Shown: positions 1-12,300, counted from the first letter of the stretch. The stretch: 64,000 bases of DNA from Dasypus novemcinctus (GCF_030445035.2 NC_080701.1:20614798-20678797), one strand, 5' to 3'. Numbers and translations: made by a program. The notes: generated by a model not told the origin, from the letters alone.

Positions 1-295
1 TCTGCACCTCATGGTCATTGGTCCACATCATGGCCCATACTCTCCCCCATTCCATCCAGTGGGCCCTGGGAGGATTTACAATGTCCGGTGATTGCCCCTG
101 AAGCACCATCCAGGGCAGCTCCAAGTCCCAAAGGCACCTCCACATCTCATCTCTTCCTGCCATTCCCCATACCCATCAGCCACCATGTCCACTTTTCCCA
201 CTCCAATGCCACCTTTTCTCTGTGGACCTTGGATTGGTTGTGTCTGTTGCACCTCTATGTCAAGAGGAGGCTCAGATTCCACATTGCAGCCACTT
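1..295 (-). mobile_element. Retroelement 3' region, same family as 28662-30152
   Basis: The complement closely resembles part of the 28.7-30.1 kb element, including the segment around 29690-29960, in opposite orientation. It runs off the left edge of the window. The family is probably the 3' region of a xenarthran LINE-1, but that assignment is inferred. Confidence 0.65.
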
Positions 296-732
296 TCTTA
301 ACCAGGCTGGCAGCCTGGGGCTGGAGCATTGTCCTGCTGCTTCTCTCATCTCAACCCACATTTCCCCCTGGAAAGCATGTGCTGGCTCCAGAGCACTTGG
401 TGCCTAGAAGAAAAGAGGCTAAAACAACGGGAAGCTTTCTCCTCTGACGGGAACCAATACCTTGCATGGTCAGAGCCCTGCAGTCTAAGAAGGGAGCAGG
501 GAGCTCTCCTGGCTGGAAAGAGGAGGGAAGTCTGTCCCCGCAAACCCTTTGGGATGGCCAAAAGCCGGTCAGGAAAGAATTGAGGCTAGGGATGGTCACC
601 CTGGTCCAGATGCCAGCAGGAGGCACTGCGGAAAAGGGGCGTAATTTGAAGACGTCGCAAAGGGGAGAAATGCCACCTTTTTTTTTAATCTTCCGAAAGG
701 AGGCAGGGCAATCCCCCCTCCCTGGCTTCCCA
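296..732. other. Unassigned intergenic sequence
   Basis: I see no gene or recognisable repeat here. Short open frames on both strands lack homology to anything I recognise. Confidence 0.5.
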
Positions 733-821
733 GGTTTTAACCCTTTTAATTTGCTTATTTTAAAACTTGTGCATTCCAATAATCAAAGTCGTTTGAACAA
801 CAACAACAAAATGGCACTGTG

Positions 822-1226
822 GGGAAGCAGATGTGGCTCAAGCGAGTGGGCTCCCGTCTACCATATGGGAGGTCCAGGGTTCAATTCCCAGGGCCTCCTG
901 GTGGAAGCAAGCTGTCCCAAGAGGGGAGCTGGCCTGAGCGGAGAGCTGGCCCGTGCAGGAGTGCTGTGTGGAGAGCTGGTGCAGCAAGATGACGCAACAA
1001 AAAGAGACACAGAGGAGACACAATAAGAGATGAAGCAGATCAGGGAGCTGAAGTGGTGCAAGAGATGGGGCATCTCTCTCCCACAACAGAAGGTCCCAGG
1101 ATCTGTTCCTGATGTCACCTAAAGAGAAGACAAGCAGACACAAGAACACACAGCAAATGGACACAGAGAGCAGACAACGGAAGGCAGGGGAGGGGAGTAT
1201 AAATAAAAAATTAAATCTTTTTTTTG
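822..1226 (+). mobile_element. DAS-type tRNA SINE, long form
   Basis: Head GGGGAAGCAGATGTGGCTCAAG with box-B-like GGTTCAATTCC, ending in an A/T-rich tail. Flanked by the duplication AAAATGGCACTGTG (808-821) and AAAAATGGCTCTGTG (1227-1241). It interrupts the TMSB4X pseudogene 3' UTR. Confidence 0.92.
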
Positions 1227-1448
1227 AAAAATGGCTCTGTGACAAACTGCATTTTCCGGCCTATAGGACACCTCGGACCAACTTTGCTTTCCCTCGAGAT
1301 TCCACTGTCGTCCCACCTAGCTTCTTCCTTCCCCAGCGCGCAAGTCCTTTTCCTCCCCTGCCTGCCAGCCTAGCAGTTGGAAGAGGCAGGCATGGCCTTC
1401 CTCATCAGGAATTCTCAGTTTTTTGATGCAAAAAGGGGCAGCACAGTC

Positions 1449-1854
1449 TGGGAAGCAGATTTGGCCCAGTGGTGAGGGCGTCCATCTACCACATGGGAGG
1501 TCCGCGGTTCAAACCCCGGGCCTCCTTGACCTGTGTGGAGCTGGCCAATGCGCAGTGCTGATGCGCGCAAGGAGTGCCCTGCCACTCAGGGGTGTCCCCC
1601 GCATAGGAGAGCCCCATGTCAAGGAGTGTGCCCCGTAAGGAGAGCCGCCCAGCGTGAAAGAAAGTGCAGCCTGCCCAGGAGTGGCGCCACACACACGGAG
1701 AGCTGATGCAGCAAGATGACTCAACAAAAAGAGACACAGATTCCTGGTGCCACTGACAAGAATATAAGCAGACACAGAAGGACACACAGTGAATGGACAC
1801 AGAGAGAAGACAACTGGGGGGGGGGGGAGGGAAGGGAGAGAAATAAATAATTTT
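1449..1854 (+). mobile_element. DAS-type tRNA SINE, long form
   Basis: Head TGGGAAGCAGATTTGGCCCA, box B GGTTCAAACCCC, G-run and AAATAAATAA tail. Flanked by AAAAAGGGGCAGCACAGTC (1430-1448) and the same sequence with one extra G (1855-1874). Second insertion into the TMSB4X pseudogene. Confidence 0.93.
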
Positions 1855-1921
1855 AAAAAGGGGGCAGCACAGTCATTTAAACTTGATCCAACTTCTTTGC
1901 CTCCGATGAAGTTAACAGTTA

Positions 1922-2813
<892 letters not shown>

Positions 2814-5329
2814 GAAAGGACCGTCTTCCCCTTTGGTGATAAATCGGCGTGATAAAGGGGCATCCTCCGCCTGCCATCCAGTCCGCTTCCTCGCGGGCAG
2901 AGCTGGCGGGCATGCAGCTCCCTGCAGCTCCCAGCCTCTCACTCACGGCTGGGCCCACGCGCCCCCGGGCACCCGCTTGTCCTGGGCCAGTCCCCGTGCG
3001 AGGCTCGCCAGCGCTCCCCCAGAGTGGTCCTGCCAGGCCGGCGGTAGGCAGTTTTTTGGGCACAGACATAAGCTAGGGAGGCTTCCTCCCATGAGAAAAG
3101 GGAAAGGGAAAAAAGTAAGGACACCTCTTGGGGACACCAAGGTGACACCTTTAGGGAGAGCCTGCTCTGCCTTTTACCCAGACACCATCACCACTGGGTG
3201 AGCCGACAGGCTCTCTCCCACTCCTGGCCCCCCCGTCGCAGTTTCACCCTCTGTCTTCCCAATCCGGGCGCTCAGAGCCTAGAAGAGGCAGCGGTAGCTT
3301 GAGCCACACACCCTGCCTGCCTCGTGCCTGAGCTTTTCCCAGCGGTCTTGGGCTCCCTGTGAAAATACTGCTTTATGGCAGGAGGAGGAGGGGGTTATCA
3401 TTTTTCTTTTGCAACTAGAGCTATTGAGATCTAGCGTGGAGACTTGTTCTGGGTCACGGAGGAAATGGAGTGAGGGATCTGGGAAGAGGAGCCAGCTCTC
3501 CTCCGTCTCCAGCTAGAAGATTTTCTCCTCTGGCCCTGAGGGGTGTTGGGTTCTGCCAGCTCTGCTGGAGAGGGGTTTGGGAGTGGAGAGTAGGGAGACA
3601 GAGGGGCTGAAAGCAAGTCCTTAACACCCACCCCCTCTGCTTCCTGGAATTCGCATTGCCCCTGCAGGAGAGGGAAGGGTTAATCCCGTAGTGAAGGGGG
3701 GCGTAGAGGAATGCGGGAAGGAAGGGTGGAATTCCAAGCCGGGTCAGGGTGGGGTGGGCGCCCCTAGAGCAGGAAGGATGGCTTTGTTTATAGGGGCACA
3801 GTTTATCTGCAAGCCCAGAGCAAAGAGGGCCTGGAAGGGGTGGGAAATGAGGAGGCTAGGAGGAAAAGGATATAAACAGTCCTGGAAATGCCAACCCTCT
3901 CCTGGGAAGTGGGGGCAGTGGAAGACAGCCTGGCTTTGTAAAAAAGCGCATCCCTTTTGGGCGCCTGGGCCCCATTAAAATATCCCAAATCAGGCCCTGG
4001 GCACTCAAGGCCCTCTGAGAACCGCAGAGTAGGAGACCTGAGATGGGGGTACCAAGGAGAAGAGGCCTGGCTGGGGTGGGGCGGACCCCCTCCATCCCTT
4101 CGTCCCCTTCTCGGGAGGGGAACGCACCAACTGGAATGTGTCATGTCGGGCCAAGGTTCTCGTCTGGGCGCAAGAAGGAGCCACAGCTCTTGGGACCCAC
4201 TGGGGAGCTGCTTCTGTTCGGGATGGATGGCCGGACAGGCAGGCAGGGGAAGCACCCCGATGTACATGCCCCAGAGAGAGCAACTCCGATGAGAGAGCTC
4301 TCCCGCACAAGCAGCCGAGCACAGGCGTGGGACACACAGCGCACGCACAATCACGCGGGTAAGTGCACACGCCACCACGAGAACCTCAGACCCGGAGGCA
4401 GGAGCTCAGGCACTCGGATGTACATCCTTACCCTCCCTCCAAGAGAGACTCGTAGGCCTACGCGTAGCCATGCGCACCCAGCTCAGTCCACGCACTCCTA
4501 GGCGCAAGCGCACGCCCCTGGGGAAAAGCCCTGCTTGGTGGCCCGCGGGGTGAGCTCCATCTGTTGAGCTGGGAATGGCTCTCCAAACCGCACGGCTGCC
4601 CCCGAGCTCGCGTCCCAGTGCTGGGGCGGAACGAGGTCAGGGGCCGGCACCCTGCGCTGCGTCTCTCACCACTCAGCTCTCGGTGGTGGTGCTGATGGCA
4701 CAGAACCGCAGGTCCCGAGGCTGCCGTGGGAAAGTCCTTTTAAAGCCTGAAAGGCAGAGCAGCCTAAATTAAACCCAGCCCGGCCCTTGCTTGGTCGGAC
4801 GGAACTAGCTGGCTGTCCACGTTTCGTTGTCATTTGTCCCAGGGAATCTCCGCACGCGGGTCCTTTTTTGGGAAGAAGATGGCCGAAAAAGAATGCCAGC
4901 TCTATGGCGTCAGTAACGCACCAGTCAGCGCGTACTGGGCACGAGGCTAGACGCTGGGGAGGTACCGGGAGGCATCAGACCTGCCAGCCACCCTCAAGCA
5001 GGTTCCACTCTCCCCAAGGTGCGACGGAGCTTAAACACAGGAAAATGCCGAATGCCAAGGGCAGAAGGAGGCGGACTGGGCACTAGCGAGAGTAGGGTGC
5101 CAACGAGGGCGAAATCACCTCCAGATGGGAAAGCAGAAAAAACTTCACGAGGACGGGGAATTGGATCTGAGTGTTAACAAATGATTAGGACTTGGAAAGG
5201 CATAAAGAGAGAAAAGTGGCATCCCAGACAGAGGGGCTGGCACCAACCAAAGTGGAGAGGCTCCAGGAGGTGTGGCTTCCAGCTGCCCCGCCCACCACGC
5301 ACCTCTGGGAAAGGAGCCCACTGGTTTTT
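2814..5329. other. GC-rich non-repetitive intergenic sequence
   Basis: Moderately CpG-containing sequence with no SINE for 2.5 kb, which is unusual in this window. No coding similarity recognised; open frames are short and overlap on both strands. It could hold a distal regulatory element, but nothing specific shows that. Confidence 0.4.
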
Positions 5330-5500
5330 TTTTCATCATCATGGGACCTTCATTGCACTTGGTGAATACATCTCTGAGCACTGCTGCACCACATGGTCAA
5401 TGGTCCACATTACAGTTTACACTCTCCCCCAGTCCACCCAGTAGGCCATGGGAGGACATACAATGTCCAGTAACGGTCCCTGCGGTACCACCCAGGAAGC
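5330..5500 (-). mobile_element. Fragment of the same retroelement family as 28662-30152
   Basis: Reads like the complement of about 29860-30020: CATCATCATGGG, then GTCAATGGTCCACAT, then ACACTCTCCCCCAGTCCA and GACATACAATGTCC. Moderately diverged and truncated at both ends. Confidence 0.6.
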
Positions 5501-5890
5501 CCACTGGTTTTTACCGAAGATTCTCAGGCTCAGTCCTGGATGCCTTAGCTTCATCCATTCACCCCTTGCCACATCTACACTTAGAGATTTGGGTAATCAT
5601 CACGCTTTGGGCCTCATCTCTCATTTTGAATTTGGCCAAAGGTAATACCTTCCTACAGGTTACGTTATGTCCCACTGAGTGGGATCTGAGTTCTTGGGGC
5701 CAGCCGGCCACCATGGGACTCCTTGAGGAACACCTGCTTTCCCCTCCTGACTCTGCCCCTAGGCCCCTTGTCTACCAGCACCTCCCCCAGGAGTGGTTTT
5801 CCCACCTGGCTCCACAGGCTAAGAGGACCGCGAGGAGCCCCTCTGGAGATATTCCCGCAGGGAAGAACAAGGGGTCAAGAAATATTGTTA
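5501..5890. other. Unassigned intergenic sequence
   Basis: No gene or repeat recognised. The long forward frame that crosses it continues into the next SINE and is not credible. Confidence 0.45.
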
Positions 5891-6294
5891 GGGGAAGCAG
5901 ATGTGGCTCAACTGATAGAGCGTCCACCTACCACATGGGAGGTCCAGGGTTCAAACCCAGGGCCCGTGTGGTGAGCTGACCCATGTGCAGTGCTGCCATG
6001 TGCAAGGAGTGCTGTGCCACACAGGGGTGTCCCCCGTTTAGGGGAGCCCCATGTGCAAGGAGTGCACCCCGCATGGAGAGCCGCCTGTGTGCAAAAAGTG
6101 CAGCCTGCCCAGGAGTGGTGCTGCACACATGGAGAGCTGACGCAGCAAGGTGATGTAACAAAAAGAGACACAGTTTCTCGGTGCCGCCGAGAATGCAAGA
6201 GGACACAGAAGAACACACAGCGAATGGACACAGAGAGCTGACAATGGCGGGGGGAGAGGGGGAGGAGAGAGAAATAAATAAATCTTTAAAACAA
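5891..6294 (+). mobile_element. DAS-type tRNA SINE, long form
   Basis: Head GGGGAAGCAGATGTGGCTCAA, box B GGTTCAAACCC, tail AAATAAATAAATC. Imperfect flanking duplication AGAAATATTGTTA versus AAAGATATTATGA. Confidence 0.92.
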
Positions 6295-6394
6295 AAGATA
6301 TTATGAGGACTGTTGTCGAGCTGGCTGTTTTAAGGATGGTGGAGCATACGATAGGAAGAGCTTCTTCTCCAAAGGGGGCATAAAATCCCACAAA

Positions 6395-7695
6395 TTTCTC
6401 TTTAAACTTATATCAACCTTGAGGACATTATGTTGAGTGAAATAAGTCAGTCCCGAAAGGACAAATACTGTATGGTCCACTAATATGAACTAAAGAGGAT
6501 GAGTAAACTCACAGAGGTAAACTCTAGAGTGTAGGGTACTGGGAAATAGAAGGTACCCGGTTGAGAATGGGAGATGATGCTTAATGTACGCATTATTAAT
6601 AAGGGGAACTGTAAAAGTATGGAAGTGAATAGAGCTGATGGTCACACATTATCTGGGTATAACTAACCCTGCTGATCTATAAATGTGAGCATGACTGAAA
6701 AGGGTAATCCATGGATGTACTATTTCAATTGAAAGGAAGCTGGCTGCTCCAGTGTAGCAAGGGCTCTGGAATCACCATCTAGGTTCCCATCTCCAAAGCT
6801 CATTTGGAAACGTGCTCAAAGGATAAATCATTCTAAAATTGATTGCATTGACGACAGCACAATTATGTGATGAAAACGAGAGCCGCTGAGTGTACACTTT
6901 GAATGGATTGTGCAAAGCATGGGACTGTATAACACAGGGAATTCTGTGGTGGAAGATGGACTGTGGTTAACAGAACAAATGTGAGAGGGAAGCGGATGTG
7001 GCTCAACAGATAGAGCATCCGCCTACCATATAGGAGGTCCAGGGTTCAAACCCAGGGCCTCCTGGCCCATGTGGTGAGCTGGTCCATGTGCAGTGCTGCC
7101 ATGCACAAGGAGTGCCGTGCCACATAGGGGTGCCCCATGCACAAGGAGTGCACCCTGCAAGGAGAGCCACCCTGTGTGAAAAAAACGCAGCCCACCCAGG
7201 AGTGGTGCCACACACACAGCTGACGCAGCAAGATGACGCGACAAAAAGAGACACGGATTCCGGGTGCCACTGACAAGAATGCAAGCAGACACAGAAGAAC
7301 ACACAGTGAATGGACACAGAGAGCAGACAACTGGGGGGGGGGGTTAAGAGGAGAGAAATAAATATTAAAAAAAAAAAGAATATGAAAATGTTCTCCCATG
7401 AACTATAACAAATGTATAATACTAATACAGGATGTTCACAACCAGGTGGGCTGGGGGAAAATACACCAAAGATAAGATATGGGCTATAGTTAGTAGTAAT
7501 ACTCTGACGATGCTCTTTCATCGTTTGCAACAAATGTTTCACGACCACGCAAGGTGTTGGTGGTGGCGAGATGCGATGCGTGGGAGCCCTGTATGATGAT
7601 ATGCACGTTTGTTTTGTAAGTTCACAACTTTTACTATACATTTAGTTTATATATGTTTATGGATGAATGATATACTTCAACAAATTTCTTTTAAA
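6395..7695 (+). mobile_element. L1 3' end with a SINE inserted
   Basis: Starts with the L1 3'-region signature ACCTTGAGGACATTATGTTG and GTGAAATAAGTCAGTC, GACAAATACTGTATGGT. It continues past the SINE at 6986-7380 to about 7695. No coding potential remains. Confidence 0.75.
6986..7380 (+). mobile_element. DAS-type tRNA SINE, long form
   Basis: Head GGGAAGCGGATGTGGCTCAA, box B GGTTCAAACCC, poly-G run, then AAATAAATATT and poly(A). Inserted in the L1 3' region. Confidence 0.92.
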
Positions 7696-8352
7696 AATTC
7701 CATCCTTGTAAATTCTTGCTTTTTACGGAAGGTTTTGTCTTTCATTAAAATGAAAAGATCTCTGGCAGGGACCATCCCTCATCCAGCTACTCCTTAGGAT
7801 GGTCTCTTACGAGACCCTCTCCTGAGAGCAGTTTGCTCTCAGAAGCAAGGGTAGAATGTGTGAGGCCCCTAGACGCTCTGGGGGAGGCAGGGGGAAAAGT
7901 CTTGCCGTGTGGCCAAGGTACCGGCAGAGTTTGAGAAAATGAGCCCTTTGATAAAGGGGCGGGAGGATCGCGTTGAGCAGATTGCCTGGACTGCTCCAGT
8001 GTGATAACATAACCATCGCAACGCAGTGCATCAGACCCGGGTTCCTGCATGCAACTTTGAAACAAGGAACATTTTGAGAAAGTGAAAGGAAGGCAGTTGG
8101 GGCTGAGTGTCCGGTAACTGTGGTTACATGATACATTTAGATAATAGACCTACAGAGAGACACATCTGTGAGTGAAGGCAAGGAGTGAAGGATCCATCCT
8201 AGGTCCCCAGGCCCTTGGCTCTTGGATGTGATTCCTTTCTCCCACACTGAGCTCCAGGACCAGAAAGCTGGAGACATGGAAGAGATATCTTTCTTCATTC
8301 TGTTTTGGCAGGTTTGGGTTCATTAGAATACGTTCTTTAAAACTCCAGCATC
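7696..8352. other. Unassigned intergenic sequence
   Basis: No gene or repeat family recognised. Reverse-strand frames of about 100 codons here have no similarity I know. Confidence 0.45.
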
Positions 8353-8768
8353 AGGAAGCAGGTTTGGCCCAATGGATAGGGTATCCGCCTACCACACGGG
8401 AGGTCCAGGGTTCAAACCCCGGGCCTCCTTTGACCTGTGTGGAGCTGGCCCATGCGCAGCGCTGATGCGCGCAAGGAGTGCCGTGTCACGCAGGGGTGTC
8501 CCCCGTGTAGGGGAGCCCCACGGGCAAGGAGTGCGCCCCGTAAGGAGAGCCGCCCAGCGTGAAAGAAAGTGCAGCCTGCCCAGGAATGGAGCCGCACACA
8601 TGAAGAGCTGACACAGCAAGATGACACAACAAAAACACAGATGCCCACGCCACTGACAAGAATGCACGCGGACACAGAAGAACACACAGCAATTGGACAC
8701 AGAGAGCAGACAACTTGGGGGGGCAAGGAAGGGGAGAGAAATAAATAAAAAATAAATCTTTTTTGAAT
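8353..8768 (+). mobile_element. DAS-type tRNA SINE, long form
   Basis: Head AGGAAGCAGGTTTGGCCCAA, box B GGTTCAAACCCC. Perfect flanking duplication TAAAACTCCAGCATC at 8338-8352 and just after the tail at about 8769-8783. Confidence 0.93.
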
Positions 8769-8980
8769 TAAAACTCCAGCATCCCTCTAATACAATAATG
8801 GATGTAGACAATGATCACCAATAGCTGCTGAAACCATTAGACAGAAGCTGAAGGGAACTTGATAATGAACCAATCTGGCTACCAACACCTGAACTCCACT
8901 GATCAATTCTGATATCATCAAAATAGAGACAACCAGACTTTACATGCCTCCCAGGGTGATGCAATAAAAGTGCATGCCAG

Positions 8981-9474
8981 GGGAAGCGGATGTGGCTCAA
9001 GCGGTTGAGCTTCCGCCTACTACATGGAGGTCCATGGTTCGGTTCCAGGTGCCTCCTAAAGAAGACAGTGGGCTGGTGCAATGGGAAGGTGTGGCAAGCT
9101 GACACCCACCACAAGAAGACACAAGAAGAGACACAAGAAGAAACATGAGAGACACAACAAAGCAGGGAGCAGACGTTCCCAATGCCTCCTAGAGAAGATG
9201 GGCAAGACAGTGAGCCGGCGTGACAGGCAGGTGCAGCAAGCTGACACCACAGACAGGTGTGGTGAGCTGACGCAACAAGTTGATGCAACAAGAGACACAG
9301 CAAAGCAGGGAATGGAGGTGGCATATGGGATTAGATGCCTCCCTCCCACATTGGGGGTCCTGGGTTCAATTTCCAGTGCCTCCTAAAGAAACAAGAAAGA
9401 AGACAAAATGCACAGCAAGTGTAAACAATGAGGAGGTGGGGAGGAATAAATAAAAATAAATCTTTTTTTTTTTA
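8981..9474 (+). mobile_element. DAS-type SINE, multi-head form
   Basis: Head GGGAAGCGGATGTGGCTCAAG with GGTTCGGTTCC, then AGAGACACAA-rich body and a second diverged head near 9310-9375 before the A/T tail. Flanked by AAAGTGCATGCCAG and AAAGTGTATGGCAG. The next SINE starts right after this duplication. Confidence 0.9.
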
Positions 9475-9489
9475 TAAAGTGTATGGCAG

Positions 9490-9852
9490 GGAAGCAGATG
9501 TGGCTCAAGCGATTGAGCTCCCACCTAACCACATGGGAGGTCCCAGGTTCGGTTTCCAGTGCCTCCTGGAGAAGATGAGCAAGACAGTGGACTGGTACAA
9601 TGGGCAGGTGCAGCGAGTTCATGTAACAAGATGATACAACAAGGAGACACAAAGAGGAAAGCCGGGAGCTGAGGTGGCTCAAGCGATTGAGCACTGCTCT
9701 CCCACATGGGAGGTCCAAGGTTCGGTTCCCAGTTCTTCCTAAAGAGAAGACAAGGAGACACAGAGAGCACACAGAAAATGGACATAGTGAGCGCAAACAA
9801 TGAGGTGTGGGGGGGATAAATAAAAAATAAAAATAAGTCTTAAAAAAAAACA
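9490..9852 (+). mobile_element. DAS-type SINE, two-head form
   Basis: Head GGAAGCAGATGTGGCTCAAG with GGTTCGGTTTCC. The second head, near 9665-9740, reads GAGGTGGCTCAAGCGATTGA. The right flank AAACACATGGCA resembles the left flank AAAGTGTATGGCA, so this is a second insertion at the same point. Confidence 0.9.
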
Positions 9853-9859
9853 AAAACAC

Positions 9860-10140
9860 ATGGCACCATTAATCAAAACATCCCATTTTTGAGCAAGATT
9901 TTAGATTTTTCAGTTTACAGGAAATACAGGGAAGAGAGGAACGTGAGGATGCAACCAGAAAATTCAGAATGTGGGAAAAAGGATCAGACAAAGGATCTGG
10001 TTTCTTCAAGGGAAAAAAAAGAGAAAGAGGGCACTTATAGAATAAAAGAGACACTTCAACCAAATGTAATGTGTTGATCTTGTTTGATTTATTATGAGAA
10101 AAACAAAAAATGTTTTGAGACAACCCAAGAAATTTCAACA
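9860..10140. other. Unassigned intergenic sequence
   Basis: AT-rich sequence with no gene or repeat I can name. Confidence 0.4.
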
Positions 10141-10169
10141 TTGATGTCTGATGATCTTAAGAATTATTA

Positions 10170-10445
10170 TTGAATTTTTAGGTATGATGATGTTTTGGCA
10201 GTTATGTCTTTTAAAACAGTCCTTACCTTTTAGTGGTCTAGAGAGCATAATTCAGACGAAATTATTGGATGACTGGGATTCATCAGTGTGGAACGGGTGG
10301 AGGAACAGATGAAACAAGACTGGCCACGTGTGCATCGTTGTGGCAGCTGGGCGATGGGTACGTGGGAAGGGAAACACTCTTATTAATATCTCTACTTTTT
10401 GTGTATGTTTGAAATTTCCCATAATAAAAAGTAAAAATAAAACCA
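10170..10445 (+). mobile_element. Old interspersed repeat, 3' end
   Basis: Ends with GTGTATGTTTGAAATTTCCC followed by ATAATAAAAAG, a 3' terminus familiar from an ancient mammalian interspersed repeat. The family name is not certain (L1M-type or DNA transposon). Confidence 0.35.
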
Positions 10446-10840
10446 AACCCCTCGGTCCTTATGTTATTGCAACTGAGCTAAAAGGAAAAGGGATTTTTAT
10501 TTATAGCCCCGTACAGCAATACGTACGAATACCGAGATGCGGGGTTGCTCCAGGCTGCGCAGACAGAAAGCAGGACCCCTGTAGAGACAGGAAAAAGCAG
10601 CAGGTCCCTCCAAAGCAGGTGTCAACACTGGCCTTAAGATAGCTTTACGCTGCTGACAGAAAGCACACGCTCTCGGGGCTGCCCTTTCTTCTCCCCACCG
10701 GGCTAACTGCATGGGGCTGTTTGTTTTACTCTTTGCACTTCTGTCCTGGGTGTTTATTTTAATCTGCATTCGCCTTCCATATAAACATACCAGAGGGGCT
10801 TAGGCACCTTGGAAAGCTCAGGGTAATTTCCAGTTCAGTG
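10446..10840. other. Unassigned intergenic sequence
   Basis: No gene or repeat recognised. Confidence 0.4.
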
Positions 10841-10930
10841 TGTTTCCAGTGCCTTCTATACCCCAGGCACTTTGCCATCTGCTTAAGATAATAAAAGATG
10901 TGGATTCTGCCCCTCAAGGAGATTGCAGGC
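10841..10930 (+). mobile_element. L2 3'-end-like fragment
   Basis: CCAGGCACTTTGCCATCTGC followed by TTCTGCCCCTCAAGGAGATTG resembles the L2 3' region in order. Short and diverged. Confidence 0.4.
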
Positions 10931-10944
10931 CACAACGTCAAAAA

Positions 10945-11046
10945 TGGTTTTACTTTTATTTTTTGTGTGTGGAGGTACAGGGGATTGGACCCAGGACCTT
11001 GTACATGGGAAGCAGGCGCTCAACCACTTGAGCTACATCTGCTCCT
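10945..11046 (-). mobile_element. Single tRNA-head SINE unit
   Basis: Complement of one head: GGAGGTACAGGGGATTGGAC, ACCTTGTACATGGGAAGCAG, CTCAACCACTTGAGCTACAT. About 85 bases of tRNA-like sequence plus a T-run, without the long body. Confidence 0.85.
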
Positions 11047-11184
11047 TCAGAAAAAATGTTCTTTTATATTTATCATGAGGGCAAAAAAAGTGTTCGTGAC
11101 TCCCCAACATATGTGTGTCTATGTATAAAATACACAGTTTGAAAGAACTATATTGATTGACTGTTTACTATGTTTACTTCTTTA

Positions 11185-11270
11185 TGCCAGGCACTGTTTT
11201 AAGTGCTCTGTCTATAGTTATCTCAATATAAGACAGGCACAAAAATTGAGATTTTAGAAGGATGAGGTAA
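11185..11270 (+). mobile_element. MIR core fragment
   Basis: TGCCAGGCACTGTTTTAAGTG followed by a TCTCAATATAAGACAGG-type stretch. This is the MIR core in sense orientation. Confidence 0.55.
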
Positions 11271-11288
11271 GCATCAATAGTATTTTTA

Positions 11289-11704
11289 TTATTTATTTTT
11301 AAAGATTTATTTCTCTCCCCATTCCCCCCTCCCCCATTGTCTGCTTTCTGTGTCCATTCGCTGTATGTTCTTCTATGTCTGCTTGTATTATCAGACGGCA
11401 CTGGGAAACTGTGTCTCTTTATTTTTGTTGTATCATCTTTCTGTGTCAGCTCTCCGTGTGTGCAGTGCCATTCCTTGGTGGGCTGCGCTTTTTTCACGTG
11501 GGGTGGCTCTCCTTGCGGGGCACACTCCTTGCATGTGGGGCTCCCCTACACAGGGGCACCCCTGCATGGCACAGCATTCCTTGCGTGTGGCAGCACTGTG
11601 CGTGGGCCAGCTCACCACACAGGCCAGGAGGCCCTGGGTATCGAACCCTGGACCCTCCATATGGTAGGCAGATGCTCTATCAGTTGAGCCATGTCTGCTT
11701 CCCC
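11289..11704 (-). mobile_element. DAS-type tRNA SINE, long form
   Basis: Complement strand copy ending in GAGCCATGTCTGCTTCCCC. The duplication ATAGTATTTTTA lies on both sides. Confidence 0.92.
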
Positions 11705-11890
11705 ATAAATAGTATTTTTAAACATTTGTATTTGTCAATAACTCAAAAAATATTTTTGCACTTACTTATAATATGTTATAACTAAAATATTCTGGAAGCT
11801 TGGGTTTTCCTTTCTTTAAAATCATTATCATTATAAAGTTTTATCTTTAGAGAAGTTTTAGATTACAGAAGAGTTACATAAAAAGTATGG

Positions 11891-12108
11891 GGGCGGGGAG
11901 CAGATGTGGCTCAAGCAGCTGAGCACCTGCCTCCCACCTGGGAGGCCCTGGGTTCAGTTCCTGGTGCCTCCTGAGTAAAGAAAAACAAACAGCAAGCAAT
12001 TCAGATGAGAAAACCAACTCAGGGAAGCCAGTACGGCTCAGTGGTTGGGTGCCAGCTTCCCACATGTGAGTTCAGGGGTCCAATCCCCAGCCCCAGTAGG
12101 ATTCCCAG
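11891..12108 (+). mobile_element. Dimeric tRNA SINE (two heads and linker), sense copy
   Basis: First head GGGAGCAGATGTGGCTCAAG, linker GAAAACCAACTCAGG, second head GGAAGCCAGTACGGCTCAGTG. It is followed at once by an inverted dimer, giving a large hairpin. Confidence 0.85.
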
Positions 12109-12275
12109 TGGGAAGTCAGCACTCAACCACTGAGCCACATCAGCTTCCCTGAGTTGGTTTTTTCATTTGTTTTGCTTGTTGTTTTTTTTTTCCCCCAAGA
12201 GGCACCAGGAACCGAACCCAGGACCTCCCATGTGAGAGGCAGGAGCTCAACTGCTTGAGCCACATCTGCTCAACA
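12109..12275 (-). mobile_element. Dimeric tRNA SINE, inverted copy
   Basis: Second head in antisense (CACTGAGCCACATCAGCTTCC), linker CTGAGTTGGTTTTTTC, then antisense first head GAGGCACCAGGAACCGAACC. Mirrors the element immediately upstream. Confidence 0.85.
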
Positions 12276-12300
12276 CATTCTGCTCCCCAAACTATATCTT

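Noticed and set aside
7003-7641. 212-codon reverse open frame (and many 90-145-codon frames elsewhere with similar [19 protein letters not shown]-like peptide)
   Set aside because: These are antisense translations of the long SINE body. The same peptide recurs at every SINE copy and disappears at its borders.
8981-9852. CRISPR-like or satellite array from the regular repetition of GACACAA-type blocks
   Set aside because: The repetition comes from two multi-head SINEs in tandem; there are no unique spacers of constant length and the genome is mammalian.
10945-11046. tRNA genes at this and about 70 similar tRNA-like heads
   Set aside because: They have box A/B-like motifs but no proper acceptor stem, anticodon context or terminator. 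They carry SINE tails or duplications, so they are retroposed tRNA-derived units.
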